This document shows, in pieces, positions 8,837 through 17,312 of a stretch of 64,000 nucleotides of DNA (its first letter is position 1; every line of letters starts with the position of its first letter). This DNA is from Candidatus Gastranaerophilales bacterium (GTDB lineage: Bacteria > Cyanobacteriota > Vampirovibrionia > Gastranaerophilales > Gastranaerophilaceae). A model generated the notes under the pieces. That model ran no database searches. It was given only the letters and a program-made list of their open reading frames with translations, and was not told where the DNA came from. The stretch is taken from assembly GCA_910588555.1 (NCBI GenBank), contig CAJUPC010000007.1, positions 1-64,000 of the forward strand, in the 5' to 3' direction. Both the position numbers and the translations under genes were made by a program.

Positions 8837-9571
8837 ATGAAAAAAGTTTTTACATTGGCGGAGGTTTTTTATCCTGTCGAACAGTCGAAAAAGTTTGCAT
8901 TCACATTGGCAGAGGTTTTTAACCCAGCCGAACAGTCGAAAAGGTTTGCATTTACGTTGGCAGAGGTTCTAATAACATTAGGTATTATCGGTGTTGTAGC
9001 TGCACTGACTATGCCGTCGCTTATTCAAAACCACAAAAAACAAACAACATTATCAAAACTAAAAAAAATATCGGCTGCACTCGGGCAAGCTAATAGTTTA
9101 GCAGTAGTTGAATATGGAAATTACAGAGAAAATTTTGCGCAGTGGAATGCTGATGAAGCTTTAGAGATGTTTGAAAAATATTATACTCCTTACATGAAAA
9201 TTGATAAGGTTGAGAAGGGTAAAAAAGGCGTATTTGCCTATCTTACTGATGGTACAGCGTTATATTTCTTTAGGAATTGGAGAACGCCTGAAATGGAAGG
9301 CTGGTATAATGTATTTTTTGTAGCTTGCTTAACACATAATGCTTGCAAAGCTTTAAATGAAACATCAGAGCAAACCATAAATAAATCATTAGGGGTTGAA
9401 AGATTTATTTTATACACAAATGGTATGCTACCCAGCTATCACTACTTATCTGGAGGCACAAGGGCGCAAGCAATTGAAGACTGTAAAAACGGTACAAGCA
9501 AAGAAGGCTGTTCAGCTTTAATTGGAGGCGATAGCTGGCAGATTAAGAAAGATTATCCATTTAAATTTTAA
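8837..9571 (+). CDS. Type IV pilin-like/pseudopilin protein with triplicated leader motif
   Basis: 244 aa. The hydrophobic alpha1-N core FTLAEVLITLGIIGVVAA with Glu5 identifies a prepilin-type protein processed by prepilin peptidase. Unusually, FTLAEV occurs three times: two 51-bp direct repeats (8849-8899, 8900-8950) precede the true core at 8951, separated by F(Y/N)P(V/A)EQSK(K/R)FA. The residue before cleavage would be Ala (or Val for the first copy) rather than the usual Gly. The C-terminus ends SWQIKKDYPFKF, a motif shared with other pilins here. Four or more Cys suggest disulfides. Strong RBS GGAGGT. No pilus assembly genes are adjacent. Confidence 0.85.
   Translation: MKKVFTLAEVFYPVEQSKKFAFTLAEVFNPAEQSKRFAFTLAEVLITLGIIGVVAALTMPSLIQNHKKQTTLSKLKKISAALGQANSLAVVEYGNYRENFAQWNADEALEMFEKYYTPYMKIDKVEKGKKGVFAYLTDGTALYFFRNWRTPEMEGWYNVFFVACLTHNACKALNETSEQTINKSLGVERFILYTNGMLPSYHYLSGGTRAQAIEDCKNGTSKEGCSALIGGDSWQIKKDYPFKF
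8849..8953 (+). repeat. 51-bp tandem repeat in pilin leader
   Basis: Two 51-bp units plus the start of a third encode F-T-L-A-E-V followed by F-x-P-x-E-Q-S-K-x-F-A. The copies start at 8849, 8900 and 8951 and differ at several bases, so the duplication is not brand new. Confidence 0.85.
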
Positions 9572-9619
9572 TTTTGTTTAAAGATTTGCAATTTATATAA
9601 AATATTTTATAATTTATAT

Positions 9620-10912
9620 ATGGACAAATATGATATAATCGTTGTTGGAGGCGGTACTGCAGGATGTGCAGCGGCTTACACGGCAGGAAAACTCGGATTA
9701 AAAACTTTATTAATTGAAAAAAATATACACCTTGGAGGCACAATAACTTCTGCTCTGGTAGTTCCAGCAATGAAATCGGGCGAACATCAGATTAATACTG
9801 ATTTTTATAATGATTTAACTGAGGAATTGCACTCTATTGGCGGTCAGGCAACATACCAAAATAATCAAGGCTGGTTCAATCCTGAACTTACCAAAATCGC
9901 TCTGGATAATTTAATGGCAAAAGCCAATGTGGAAGTGTTTTTTGACACACATATCAGAGATGTAATACTTGATAAAAGACTTATTAGAGGTATAATTATA
10001 TCTAAAGAAATGTTATCTGTATATAACGAAAAGATAGAGGAACAGAACAAAGAGTTATTGGTATCTATCGAAGCGAAATATGTAATTGATGCAACCGGTA
10101 ATTGTGAAATCGGTAAACTTTGTGGCTGTGAATTTTTAGAGAAAAAACATGAACAACAGCCTGTCAGTTTACGGTTTATGATGAGTGGAATAGATGTTCC
10201 ACACTTTGCAGAATGGTTAAAAGAATTTGATAAAGACAGAAATGTAACTACAGTTGAGGATATAGATGGTTTCATACACCTTTCTACTGCTTATACGTGG
10301 GATAAGGATAAAAAATGGGCGCTTTCACCTTTATTTGAAGACGCTGTAAGTAAAGGCATACTGAAAGACCACGACAGAAACTATTTTCAGATATTTACAG
10401 TAGCCGGAATGCCCTCTACTATTGCATTTAACTGCCCTCGTGTAATCGATTACACTGAAACACTTGATGTTAGAAATATGTCAAAAGCCTTACAGTTAGC
10501 GCGTAAGAACATATTCAGACTTGCAGAATTCTGTAGAATTTATTTACCGGGATTTGAAAATGCATATATTTCAAATATTGCTGATATGCTTGGTATAAGG
10601 GTTTCAAGGCGAATTAAAGGAAAATACGTTTACACAATTGATGACGTAAAATCGGGAAAAAGATTTCATAATCCTGTTGTAATTTCGGATTATCCTGTTG
10701 ATGTTCATTCAAAAGACCGCGATAAATCAACCTTACAGCTTGTTCAAGACTATCAATTACCGCTTGAAAGTCTTATGTCTGCTGATATTGACAACCTGTT
10801 TGTTGCAGGACGCTGTATATCTGCCGATTTTATGTCACAAGGCGCGCTGAGAGTTCAAGCAAGCTGTTTTTCTATGGGTGAAGGTATTGCTAAATATATA
10901 AAAAACTTATAA
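9620..10912 (+). CDS. FAD-dependent oxidoreductase (FAD_oxidored family)
   Basis: 430 aa. The N-terminal dinucleotide-binding fold is IIVVGGGTAGCAAAYTAGKLG (GxGxxG variant) followed by an acidic strand end (LLIEK). The block LGGTITSALVVPAM and the later DATGNCEIGKLCGCEF are typical of the family related to succinate dehydrogenase/GidA-like flavoproteins. C-terminal LFVAGRCISADFMSQGALR is the usual FAD-binding end. Substrate unknown. Leaderless start: TATAAT at 9608-9613 lies 6 nt before the ATG. The 3' end overlaps the convergent pilin gene by 6 nt. Confidence 0.85.
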   Translation: MDKYDIIVVGGGTAGCAAAYTAGKLGLKTLLIEKNIHLGGTITSALVVPAMKSGEHQINTDFYNDLTEELHSIGGQATYQNNQGWFNPELTKIALDNLMAKANVEVFFDTHIRDVILDKRLIRGIIISKEMLSVYNEKIEEQNKELLVSIEAKYVIDATGNCEIGKLCGCEFLEKKHEQQPVSLRFMMSGIDVPHFAEWLKEFDKDRNVTTVEDIDGFIHLSTAYTWDKDKKWALSPLFEDAVSKGILKDHDRNYFQIFTVAGMPSTIAFNCPRVIDYTETLDVRNMSKALQLARKNIFRLAEFCRIYLPGFENAYISNIADMLGIRVSRRIKGKYVYTIDDVKSGKRFHNPVVISDYPVDVHSKDRDKSTLQLVQDYQLPLESLMSADIDNLFVAGRCISADFMSQGALRVQASCFSMGEGIAKYIKNL

Positions 10913-11611
10913 CTTGTGCGGATAATCTTTTTTAAATTCCCAACCGTCATGCATAAGAAGTTGAGTGCAGAATTGCCTTTCTTTTTTGCACAAATTTATG
11001 AGATTGTTTCTATCATGCATATCTTTGGTATATTTAACTTCATCAGGTGTCAGATTATTATTCATATCATCAATATCACCTGTAAATTGATAAGGAATAA
11101 AACCGCTAGTTTTCCAAATACTAAAATAAAATGCATCTTTTCCAAGGTATGATTTTGAATAATCTTTATTTAGAAATAAAACTATATCAAGACTATCATA
11201 CGTAAATCTTTGGATACGCAATATATAGCCGTCACTAAAGTAAATATAAAAAGTATTGTTTTGCTTTTCAGTTTTAAGTATATTTTTAAAATTAGATGCC
11301 AGATATGTATTCCAAAAATTTTCAATATAATCAACATTTTGAACTGGAAACCACCAACTCCAATTTTCAGTCAGTGTATCGTTATACACGTTATAAAGTT
11401 GAATTGATTGCTGCATTGTTGAGTAAAACTTTTTCAATTTAACAGAATGTACATATTTTTTATAATTTTGAATAAGTGCAGGCATAGTTAATGCTGCAAC
11501 AACGCCGATAATTCCCAGCGTAATTAAAACCTCTGCAAGTGTAAAACCTCTTAAGGAGCTAAGATTGCCCCCCCCCCGACAGACTCGGTAAATAACTTTT
11601 TCATACTTCAA
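10907..11611 (-). CDS. Type IV pilin-like protein with poly-G tract in the leader, in frame
   Basis: 234 aa. Leader MKYEKVIYRVCRGGGNLSSL ends in RG before FTLAEVLITLGIIGVVAA, a canonical Gly-1/Phe+1 prepilin cleavage site with Glu5. The leader-coding region contains ten G (10 C on the plus strand at 11568-11577) encoding R-G-G-G. At this length the AAAGGAG-driven ATG at 11611 is in frame, so the gene is ON; loss or gain of one base would switch it off. The C-terminus CTQLLMHDGWEFKKDYPHKL matches the pilin tail motif. A TTGAAA-N16-TATAAT promoter lies upstream. Confidence 0.85.
   Translation of the reverse strand: MKYEKVIYRVCRGGGNLSSLRGFTLAEVLITLGIIGVVAALTMPALIQNYKKYVHSVKLKKFYSTMQQSIQLYNVYNDTLTENWSWWFPVQNVDYIENFWNTYLASNFKNILKTEKQNNTFYIYFSDGYILRIQRFTYDSLDIVLFLNKDYSKSYLGKDAFYFSIWKTSGFIPYQFTGDIDDMNNNLTPDEVKYTKDMHDRNNLINLCKKERQFCTQLLMHDGWEFKKDYPHKL
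11559..11580. repeat. Homopolymer C10 tract in shared GCTAAGATTG-C(n)-GA motif
   Basis: Ten C at 11568-11577, flanked by GCTAAGATTG and GACAGACT. The same flank (GCTCAGATTG...GA) surrounds the C tracts at 29640 and 34288, but here the motif is reversed relative to the pilin reading direction. Confidence 0.85.
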
Positions 11612-11672
11612 CTCCTTTGTTTTTATCTACATTTTTTATTATAAACGATTTTTTCAAATTTTCAAGATGTAA

Positions 11673-13031
11673 TTATTCTTTATTTACCATGCCCATAAGT
11701 ATTTGAGCGGCGTTTAATAATGGGTCTATTGTCGGAGAATAAGGCGGAGCATAAGTTATATCGTTTTTGAAAAAATTAGCAACAGTCATTCCCGATAGTA
11801 ATGCTGCAGTTACCGTATTAACCCTTTTATCGGCATCACCAGCACCAACTGCCTGACAACCCAGCAATAAACCTGTTTTTTTATCTGCTACCAGTTTTAG
11901 TGTAATATTATTTACGTCAGGCATATAACCGACTTTATCATTTTTAGTAACTTTTACAAATACAGGTTCATAGCCGAGTTGTTCAGCTTTTGAAACTGTC
12001 AGGCCTGTTAAAGACATAGTTAATGATAAACATCTGGTTACAGCAGAGCCCAAAACTCCATGAAATCTGTCTTCACCGCCGCATGCATTGATTGCTGCAG
12101 TTCTGCCTTCTTTATTTGCATTTGAACCTAAAGGCATCCAAATTTTTGTATTGGATATAATCAAATTTTCCTCGACACAATCACCGCATGCATATATGTC
12201 CTCAAAATTTGTCTGCATTTTGTCATTAACTTTGATAGCACCTGTTTCACCGATAGCAATACCTGCTTCACGTGCGATTTCTACGTTAGGAGTTGCACCT
12301 GCTGCAATAATTACCATGTCAGTTTCAATCTCCTTACCGGAACCTGTTCGTACAGTATTAACACCTGAATTATCACCCGAAAATTCTGTTACTAACTCTG
12401 ATGTATAAATATCAAATCTGCCATCGCTTATTGAAAGTAACTGCTCATATATCAAACTTGACATATCATTATCAAAATGACGCATTAAACCTGAAGAATA
12501 TTCAAACAAAGTAACATGCAAATTTTGCTTAACCAGTGCTTCAAGCATTTCAATTCCGATGTAGCCGCCCCCTATTATTACAGCTTTTTTTGAATTAAGA
12601 GCTTTTTCTTTTATCGCAATCCCATCTTCAATTTTTCGAACGGTAAAAATATTTTTCAAATCAACATTTTTAATCGGCGGAATTGTGGGTCGAGCGCCGG
12701 TTGCAATAATTAATTTATCATAGTCTTCAAGAAAAGCATGATTATTGTCCAAGTCCTCTATTAAAACCTGCTTGCAGTGAGGCATAATTTTTGCCGCACG
12801 ATTTCTTAGATGAATATGAACATTTTTCTGTTCAAATTCTTCGGGCGAACGAACTAAAAGCATTCTATAATCTTCAAAATTGCCTTCAATATAATAAGGC
12901 AATCCGCACGCTGAATAAGAAATATGTGTGTCATCTGTGTATAAATCAATAATTGCATCAGGCAATATTCTTCTTGCCTTTGCTGCAGCTTTTGCGCCTG
13001 CTGCTACTCCGCCTAAAATTACTATCTTCAT
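11673..13031 (-). CDS. CoA-disulfide reductase / NADH oxidase-family flavoprotein
   Basis: 452 aa pyridine nucleotide-disulfide oxidoreductase. FAD-binding ILGGVAAGAKAAAKARR starts at residue 3. The single redox Cys lies in SYSACGLPYYI, the signature of CoA-disulfide reductases, NADH oxidases and NADH peroxidases, which use one Cys rather than a CxxxxC pair. The NAD(P)H-binding GGGYIGIEMLEAL and the second FAD motif IYACGDCVE are present, followed by the family dimerisation domain. It likely reduces CoA disulfide, persulfide or oxygen species; the substrate cannot be decided from sequence. A small 46-aa gene lies just upstream on the same strand. Confidence 0.85.
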   Translation of the reverse strand: MKIVILGGVAAGAKAAAKARRILPDAIIDLYTDDTHISYSACGLPYYIEGNFEDYRMLLVRSPEEFEQKNVHIHLRNRAAKIMPHCKQVLIEDLDNNHAFLEDYDKLIIATGARPTIPPIKNVDLKNIFTVRKIEDGIAIKEKALNSKKAVIIGGGYIGIEMLEALVKQNLHVTLFEYSSGLMRHFDNDMSSLIYEQLLSISDGRFDIYTSELVTEFSGDNSGVNTVRTGSGKEIETDMVIIAAGATPNVEIAREAGIAIGETGAIKVNDKMQTNFEDIYACGDCVEENLIISNTKIWMPLGSNANKEGRTAAINACGGEDRFHGVLGSAVTRCLSLTMSLTGLTVSKAEQLGYEPVFVKVTKNDKVGYMPDVNNITLKLVADKKTGLLLGCQAVGAGDADKRVNTVTAALLSGMTVANFFKNDITYAPPYSPTIDPLLNAAQILMGMVNKE

Positions 13032-13073
13032 AACATTAAAATAAGCGGATTAAAGAAATAATACATTACACAC

Positions 13074-13214
13074 CTAGTTTAATCCTGATGTATTTAATAT
13101 AACACCTTTCATAAACTCGCAATATGCGTCAATATCTTCCTGCATTTTTTCAACATTTTCAACTAAATTGGTTATTTCAACAATAAGTTTTTCATTTTTT
13201 AAGTCTTCGTACAT
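13074..13214 (-). CDS. Small acidic helical protein (46 aa)
   Basis: A short frame starting MYEDLKNEKLIVEITNLVEN, continuing VEKMQEDIDAYCEFMKG and ending SGLN. GAGGAG lies 8 nt before the ATG and the composition is that of an amphipathic helix. It lies 42 nt upstream of the CoA-disulfide reductase-like gene on the same strand, so the two may be co-transcribed. Function unknown. Confidence 0.6.
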   Translation of the reverse strand: MYEDLKNEKLIVEITNLVENVEKMQEDIDAYCEFMKGVILNTSGLN

Positions 13215-13300
13215 AATACACACTCCTCTTGTATTATACACATCGGAAGTTTTTAGATTTTCTTTAATAAAATTCTTATTTTTGTAACAAATATTTATAT

Positions 13301-14182
13301 CTAATCTTCATTATAAACAAGTTTTTTACGCAAATTCCACTGAATAAGCGTCAATACAAGGATTACAACAAACAAAACATATGCGATTGCAGAGGCTTTA
13401 CCGGCATTAAAATATTCAAAAGCATTTTTATAAATAGCATATACAAGAACATTTGTGCTGTCTAAAGGACCCCCCTGAGTCATTAAGTATATTAAATCAA
13501 ATACTTGAAAAGAGCTTATTGCAGTTATAATTACAACAAAAAATATTGTTGGTGATAAAAGAGGTACCGTTACATTCTTGAATGTCTGCAAAGAAGTCGC
13601 GCCGTCAATTTTTGCGGCTTCAAACATACTTTGAGAAATTCCGGATAATGCAGAAAGAAAAATTATCATATTATAACCTATAAGTTTCCATACAGAAACA
13701 ATTATCAAAGCAGGCATTGCAAAATGTGTGTCATATAGCCAGTTTATATGAAGATGTAAAATGTGATTCAAAAGTCCTATGTTTGGGTCAAAAATCCATT
13801 CCCAAACAATCCCGATTACAATCATTGGCGTAATAAACGGCAAAAAATACGCAGTCTTATAAAATTCAGACCCTCTTATTTTAGAATTCAGAATACAAGC
13901 AAGTACAAGCGGTATAATAACCCCTAAAATTGAGGTTGAAAGAGCAAATACAATCGTATTCCAAAATATTTTATAGAATAAAGGTTCTGAAAATATTTCT
14001 TTATAATTATCTAATCCCGCAAACTGAATAGGGTTCAACAAATCCCATTTAGCAAAACTTAAGCCAAATGAGCAAATCACAGGTATTATGATAAATATAA
14101 AAGTCCCTATTAAAGCGGGAAATATAAATATCCAGCCTGCAAATTTTTGATTATTGGCAAGATTATCAATAAACTTTTTCAT
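13301..14182 (-). CDS. ABC sugar transporter permease (MalF/UgpA type)
   Basis: 293 aa from the chosen ATG at 14182, with six predicted membrane segments. The cytoplasmic EAA loop EAAKIDGATSLQTFKNVTVP docks the ATPase. The segment GGPLDSTNVLVYAIYKNAFEYF is typical of the carbohydrate-uptake CUT1 family. The start follows TATAAT (minus strand, plus 14189-14194) by 6 nt with no RBS, so it is probably leaderless. An upstream in-frame ATG would overlap the divergent phosphomannomutase gene and is rejected. No partner permease, ATPase or binding protein is adjacent, which is unusual for this family. Confidence 0.88.
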   Translation of the reverse strand: MKKFIDNLANNQKFAGWIFIFPALIGTFIFIIIPVICSFGLSFAKWDLLNPIQFAGLDNYKEIFSEPLFYKIFWNTIVFALSTSILGVIIPLVLACILNSKIRGSEFYKTAYFLPFITPMIVIGIVWEWIFDPNIGLLNHILHLHINWLYDTHFAMPALIIVSVWKLIGYNMIIFLSALSGISQSMFEAAKIDGATSLQTFKNVTVPLLSPTIFFVVIITAISSFQVFDLIYLMTQGGPLDSTNVLVYAIYKNAFEYFNAGKASAIAYVLFVVILVLTLIQWNLRKKLVYNED

Positions 14183-14216
14183 GATATAATTATACAATAA
14201 AAGGGGAGAATTTAAT

Positions 14217-15680
14217 ATGCAAAAATATGAACACGCTTTTGGAAAAAATGATATTCGCGGAATATACGGCGAAGACATAACAGAAGAGCTTTATTATAAT
14301 ATCGGCAGAGGCTTTGTAGAATGGCTGAAAAAACAATCTGCAAAAAAAGAATGTGACATGTGGATTACAATTACACGTGACGCACGTCTGCATTCTCCTG
14401 CTCTTGAAAAAGCATTGACAGAAGGCATAACCTCCACTGGCGCAAATGCTATTCATTTAGGACTCGCACCGACCCCTATCGGTTATTATTCGGAAGTCGT
14501 CGGATTGCCTGAGGAAATTACTGACGGTAAAAAGGTCATTGCTGCGGCTATTATTACGGCAAGCCATAATCCTTCTGAATATAACGGCTTAAAAATGACT
14601 TATGCAAACAGAACACTTACAGAAAGCCAGATTGCAGAAGTTAAAAACTTTACATTTAAAGAATTTGAATTTGCCCATGAACCTTCCATTCCTCAAGGAT
14701 GTATTAAGGAATATAATATTATTCCCGATTATATTAAAGACATGAAAAATCGTTTCGGCAAAGTCGGTGAAGGTGTTAAAGTCGTTGTTGACAGTGCAAA
14801 CGCTACAGGCGGGGTAGTAGGTCCGCAATTATATAATGAATTGGGTTGTGAAGTTATAGAACTCTTTTCCGAACCTGACGGAAATTTCCCTAATCACCAT
14901 CCAAATCCTAGCGTCGAAAAAACTCTTGATACATTAAAAGAAGTTGTTGTTGAAAATAAGGCAGATATTGGTATTGCATACGACGGCGACAGTGACAGAA
15001 TAGGCATTATTGACGCACAGGGCAGATTTTTAACAGGTGATAAACTGCTTCTTATATATGCAATGGATTTAATTGAAGATTGTAAAAAAACAGGCACCTG
15101 CCCGACTGTTGTAAGCGAAGTTAAATGTTCGCAGGTTTTGTACGACACTATTAATAAACTGGGCGGCAACGCAGTTATGTGTAAAACAGGACACGGGTAT
15201 ATTAAAGACAAAATGAAAGAAACTAACGCATTGCTTGCCGGAGAAATGAGCGGTCACACCTTCTTCAAAGACAGATATTACGGTTTTGATGACGCTGTTT
15301 ATGCAGGCTGTAGAATTATTGAAATTATTGCAAAACATAAAAAAGTCAATCCTGATTTTACAATTTCCGACATGCTTAAACCTTTTGATGAAGTTTGTTC
15401 TTCCTCAGAAGTACGTTTTCCTTGTCCAAATGAACTTAAAAAAGAAACTTTGGAAAAAGTTAAAAAATGCGTTGAAAACAATGCAAATCTTTTTGGTTCG
15501 GAAATTAAGGAAATTATTACTCTTGACGGAATGAGAATTGTGTTTGACGGAGGGTTTGCACTAATTCGTCAAAGCAACACGGAACCTGTATTTACATTGA
15601 GATTTGAGGCAAAAAACAAAGAAGAATGCGAACGCTTTAAATCTTGCATGATAAATACTTTAGAAAATATTTTGAAATAA
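14217..15680 (+). CDS. Phosphomannomutase/phosphoglucomutase
   Basis: 487 aa alpha-D-phosphohexomutase. Landmarks in order: N-terminal FGKNDIRGIYGEDI, catalytic phosphoserine loop TASHNPSEYNGLK, Mg-binding DGDSDRIG, sugar-binding GEMSGH and phosphate-binding RQSNTEPVFTLR. It interconverts hexose 1- and 6-phosphates for glycan and nucleotide-sugar synthesis. Strong RBS AAGGGGAG. Divergent from the ABC permease with only 34 bp between start codons, so the two promoters overlap. ManB versus Pgm specificity cannot be decided. Confidence 0.93.
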   Translation: MQKYEHAFGKNDIRGIYGEDITEELYYNIGRGFVEWLKKQSAKKECDMWITITRDARLHSPALEKALTEGITSTGANAIHLGLAPTPIGYYSEVVGLPEEITDGKKVIAAAIITASHNPSEYNGLKMTYANRTLTESQIAEVKNFTFKEFEFAHEPSIPQGCIKEYNIIPDYIKDMKNRFGKVGEGVKVVVDSANATGGVVGPQLYNELGCEVIELFSEPDGNFPNHHPNPSVEKTLDTLKEVVVENKADIGIAYDGDSDRIGIIDAQGRFLTGDKLLLIYAMDLIEDCKKTGTCPTVVSEVKCSQVLYDTINKLGGNAVMCKTGHGYIKDKMKETNALLAGEMSGHTFFKDRYYGFDDAVYAGCRIIEIIAKHKKVNPDFTISDMLKPFDEVCSSSEVRFPCPNELKKETLEKVKKCVENNANLFGSEIKEIITLDGMRIVFDGGFALIRQSNTEPVFTLRFEAKNKEECERFKSCMINTLENILK

Positions 15681-15706
15681 ACTAGCAAAAAATAATATTT
15701 ACACGT

Positions 15707-15741
15707 TTTTACCTTTCTGTATTTAATGCAGGAAGGTAAAA
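15707..15741 (+). promoter_or_regulatory. Hairpin covering the Shine-Dalgarno of the 15746 gene
   Basis: TTTTACCTTTCTG (15707-15719) pairs with CAGGAAGGTAAAA (15729-15741), and the right arm contains the RBS GGAAGG. If transcribed it would hide the RBS of the next gene. It could also act as a weak 3' end for the phosphomannomutase mRNA, although no U run follows. Confidence 0.5.
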
Positions 15742-15745
15742 TATT

Positions 15746-16156
15746 ATGCAAGTTAACAACAATCGTTCAAGCAATCCTAATTTCACAGCAATAAGAGTAG
15801 TTAAAGCTACACCGCAGGAAATTAAGAATTTTTCAAACAATTTCAAACATTTTGCAGGTAAAAATTTAATGTTTCAAGAGAAAACACAATCACCTTTAAT
15901 AGTAATTACAGGCATCGATAAAGTAAAATACGCTATAAAAGCAATTAAAGATATGTTTTTAGGTTTAAATTATTCAAACGAAGCAAAACGCATATATATG
16001 CGTACTCGTACACCTTACAGTACAGCAGCTGCTGAATGCGAAAAAATGTTTAAAGACAATAAATCAGCCTCTTTAAAAGATTTTTTACAAAAAAATAATG
16101 CAAAACATATAAGTATGGATGAGCTTATTCAAGAAGTTCAAGCTAATAAAATTTAA
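15746..16156 (+). CDS. Hypothetical protein with NPNFTA-type N-terminus
   Basis: 136 aa. N-terminal MQVNNNRSSNPNFTAIRVVK is a short polar tag ending in [N/S]F-x-[A/G]. Similar tags are seen at the start of the proteins at 51180 and 36092. The remainder is basic and helical, with no recognised domain. RBS GGAAGG sits inside a hairpin (15707-15741). The 3' end overlaps the convergent HTH gene by 4 nt. Confidence 0.6.
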   Translation: MQVNNNRSSNPNFTAIRVVKATPQEIKNFSNNFKHFAGKNLMFQEKTQSPLIVITGIDKVKYAIKAIKDMFLGLNYSNEAKRIYMRTRTPYSTAAAECEKMFKDNKSASLKDFLQKNNAKHISMDELIQEVQANKI

Positions 16157-16377
16157 AACTTAAGAAGCTCATAAGGTTCAATATTAAGAGCTTTTGCAAT
16201 TAGTCGAATGCGTGACAGAGGTATATCCCTGTGCGCATTTTCGATATTTGCGATATAAGAATTATCAGCCTCAATTTCAAAGCTTAATTGTTCTTGTGTC
16301 ATACCGCGTTCTTTTCTCAAAAATCGAACTCTCTGCCCGAATTTTTTATGAAACACTTTATCCATTTTTTTACCCAT
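16153..16377 (-). CDS. XRE-family HTH transcriptional regulator
   Basis: 74 aa, essentially a single Cro/C1-type HTH domain: FGQRVRFLRKERGMTQEQLS, then an NSYIANIENAHRDIPLSRI recognition-helix region, then LIAKALNIEPYELLKF. This is the usual size for a one-domain XRE repressor. An alternative start at the internal Met5 is possible since neither start has a strong RBS. The target is not evident; divergent to the pilin gene at 16467, which it might control (inference). Confidence 0.85.
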   Translation of the reverse strand: MGKKMDKVFHKKFGQRVRFLRKERGMTQEQLSFEIEADNSYIANIENAHRDIPLSRIRLIAKALNIEPYELLKF

Positions 16378-16466
16378 AAATTAAGATATATCAAATAATC
16401 AGAATAAAAATATTGCTATTTTGGAGATTATATCTTATAATTACTTATAGAAAGGGGATATATGGC

Positions 16467-17156
16467 ATGAAAAATTTTGCATTTACTTTAGCTGAGCTTT
16501 TAATCACATTAGGTATTATTGGAGTAGTTGCTGCAATGACAATACCGACACTTATTCAAAATCACAAGAGACATTCAACTGCAGTGAGTGTTAAGAAATT
16601 TTATAGTATTTTAACACAGGCAATTAAGCTGTCTGAAATTGATAACGGACCGTCTGGACAATGGCTCAAAGAAAAAATGGCTTATGATGAAAATGAAAAT
16701 TTACAAAAAGCTGAAAATGCTCAACTTGCACTTAAATATTTTAACAAATATTTAAAAGATTATATTAAATATATCAAGATTGATGAAAATCCGAGAGAAC
16801 TTCAAACTGACAATGAACCTGCAGCAATGATTAAAGTGTACTTAGCAGATGGAAGCACTTTTTTCTTAAATAATGGAATGTGTGCACACTTCATTTTTGA
16901 TGCAAACGGTGATAAAAAACCTAATATGCATGGGAAAGATAAATTTAATTTCTTATTATGTCATGATGACTTAAATAAGAAAGTTTTCTTAGGAGAAAAT
17001 AATAACAGCAACTTTGGTCCTTATTGTGAAAATGCAAACAATTGCATAAACAGAGAAGCTGCAAAACTTAAATGTGAAACAACTCCTCATACTTGTGCAA
17101 ATTTATTAATGTTTGACGGTTGGAAATTTAAAGACGATTATCCGATAAAATTGTAA
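16467..17156 (+). CDS. Type IV pilin-like/pseudopilin protein
   Basis: 229 aa from ATG 16467, chosen because AAAGGGGAT lies about 8 nt upstream and the leader is then short (MKNFA). An upstream in-frame start would add an unlikely extension. FTLAELLITLGIIGVVAA is the prepilin core with Glu5 and Ala at -1. The C-terminal half has six Cys, and the end CANLLMFDGWKFKDDYPIKL carries the shared pilin tail. A good promoter precedes it: TTGCTA-N17-TATAAT. Located directly before the ribosomal rpsE cluster without assembly genes. Confidence 0.86.
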   Translation: MKNFAFTLAELLITLGIIGVVAAMTIPTLIQNHKRHSTAVSVKKFYSILTQAIKLSEIDNGPSGQWLKEKMAYDENENLQKAENAQLALKYFNKYLKDYIKYIKIDENPRELQTDNEPAAMIKVYLADGSTFFLNNGMCAHFIFDANGDKKPNMHGKDKFNFLLCHDDLNKKVFLGENNNSNFGPYCENANNCINREAAKLKCETTPHTCANLLMFDGWKFKDDYPIKL

Positions 17157-17312
17157 ATATATGCTTGATTTTTATTATTTTTGCTGTTAAAATTAATCTT
17201 GTCAGAAAAGTTAACGCGAATATTTTATCATAGACTTTAGTTAGTCTTTATTGATGTATTCGTTTTTATATTGAATTTAACACTAAAAACATTAAAATGA
17301 AAGGTAAAATCA

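Noticed and set aside
8849..8953. CRISPR-like direct repeats
   Set aside because: The repeats are in-frame coding copies without spacers of typical length and without cas genes.
9865..10275. 136-codon minus-strand frame inside the FAD oxidoreductase
   Set aside because: Antisense shadow of a well-supported coding frame, with no RBS or recognisable domain.
14183..14278. Longer N-terminus for the ABC permease
   Set aside because: It would cross the start and RBS of the divergent phosphomannomutase gene, whereas the 14182 ATG fits a TATAAT-N6 leaderless start.
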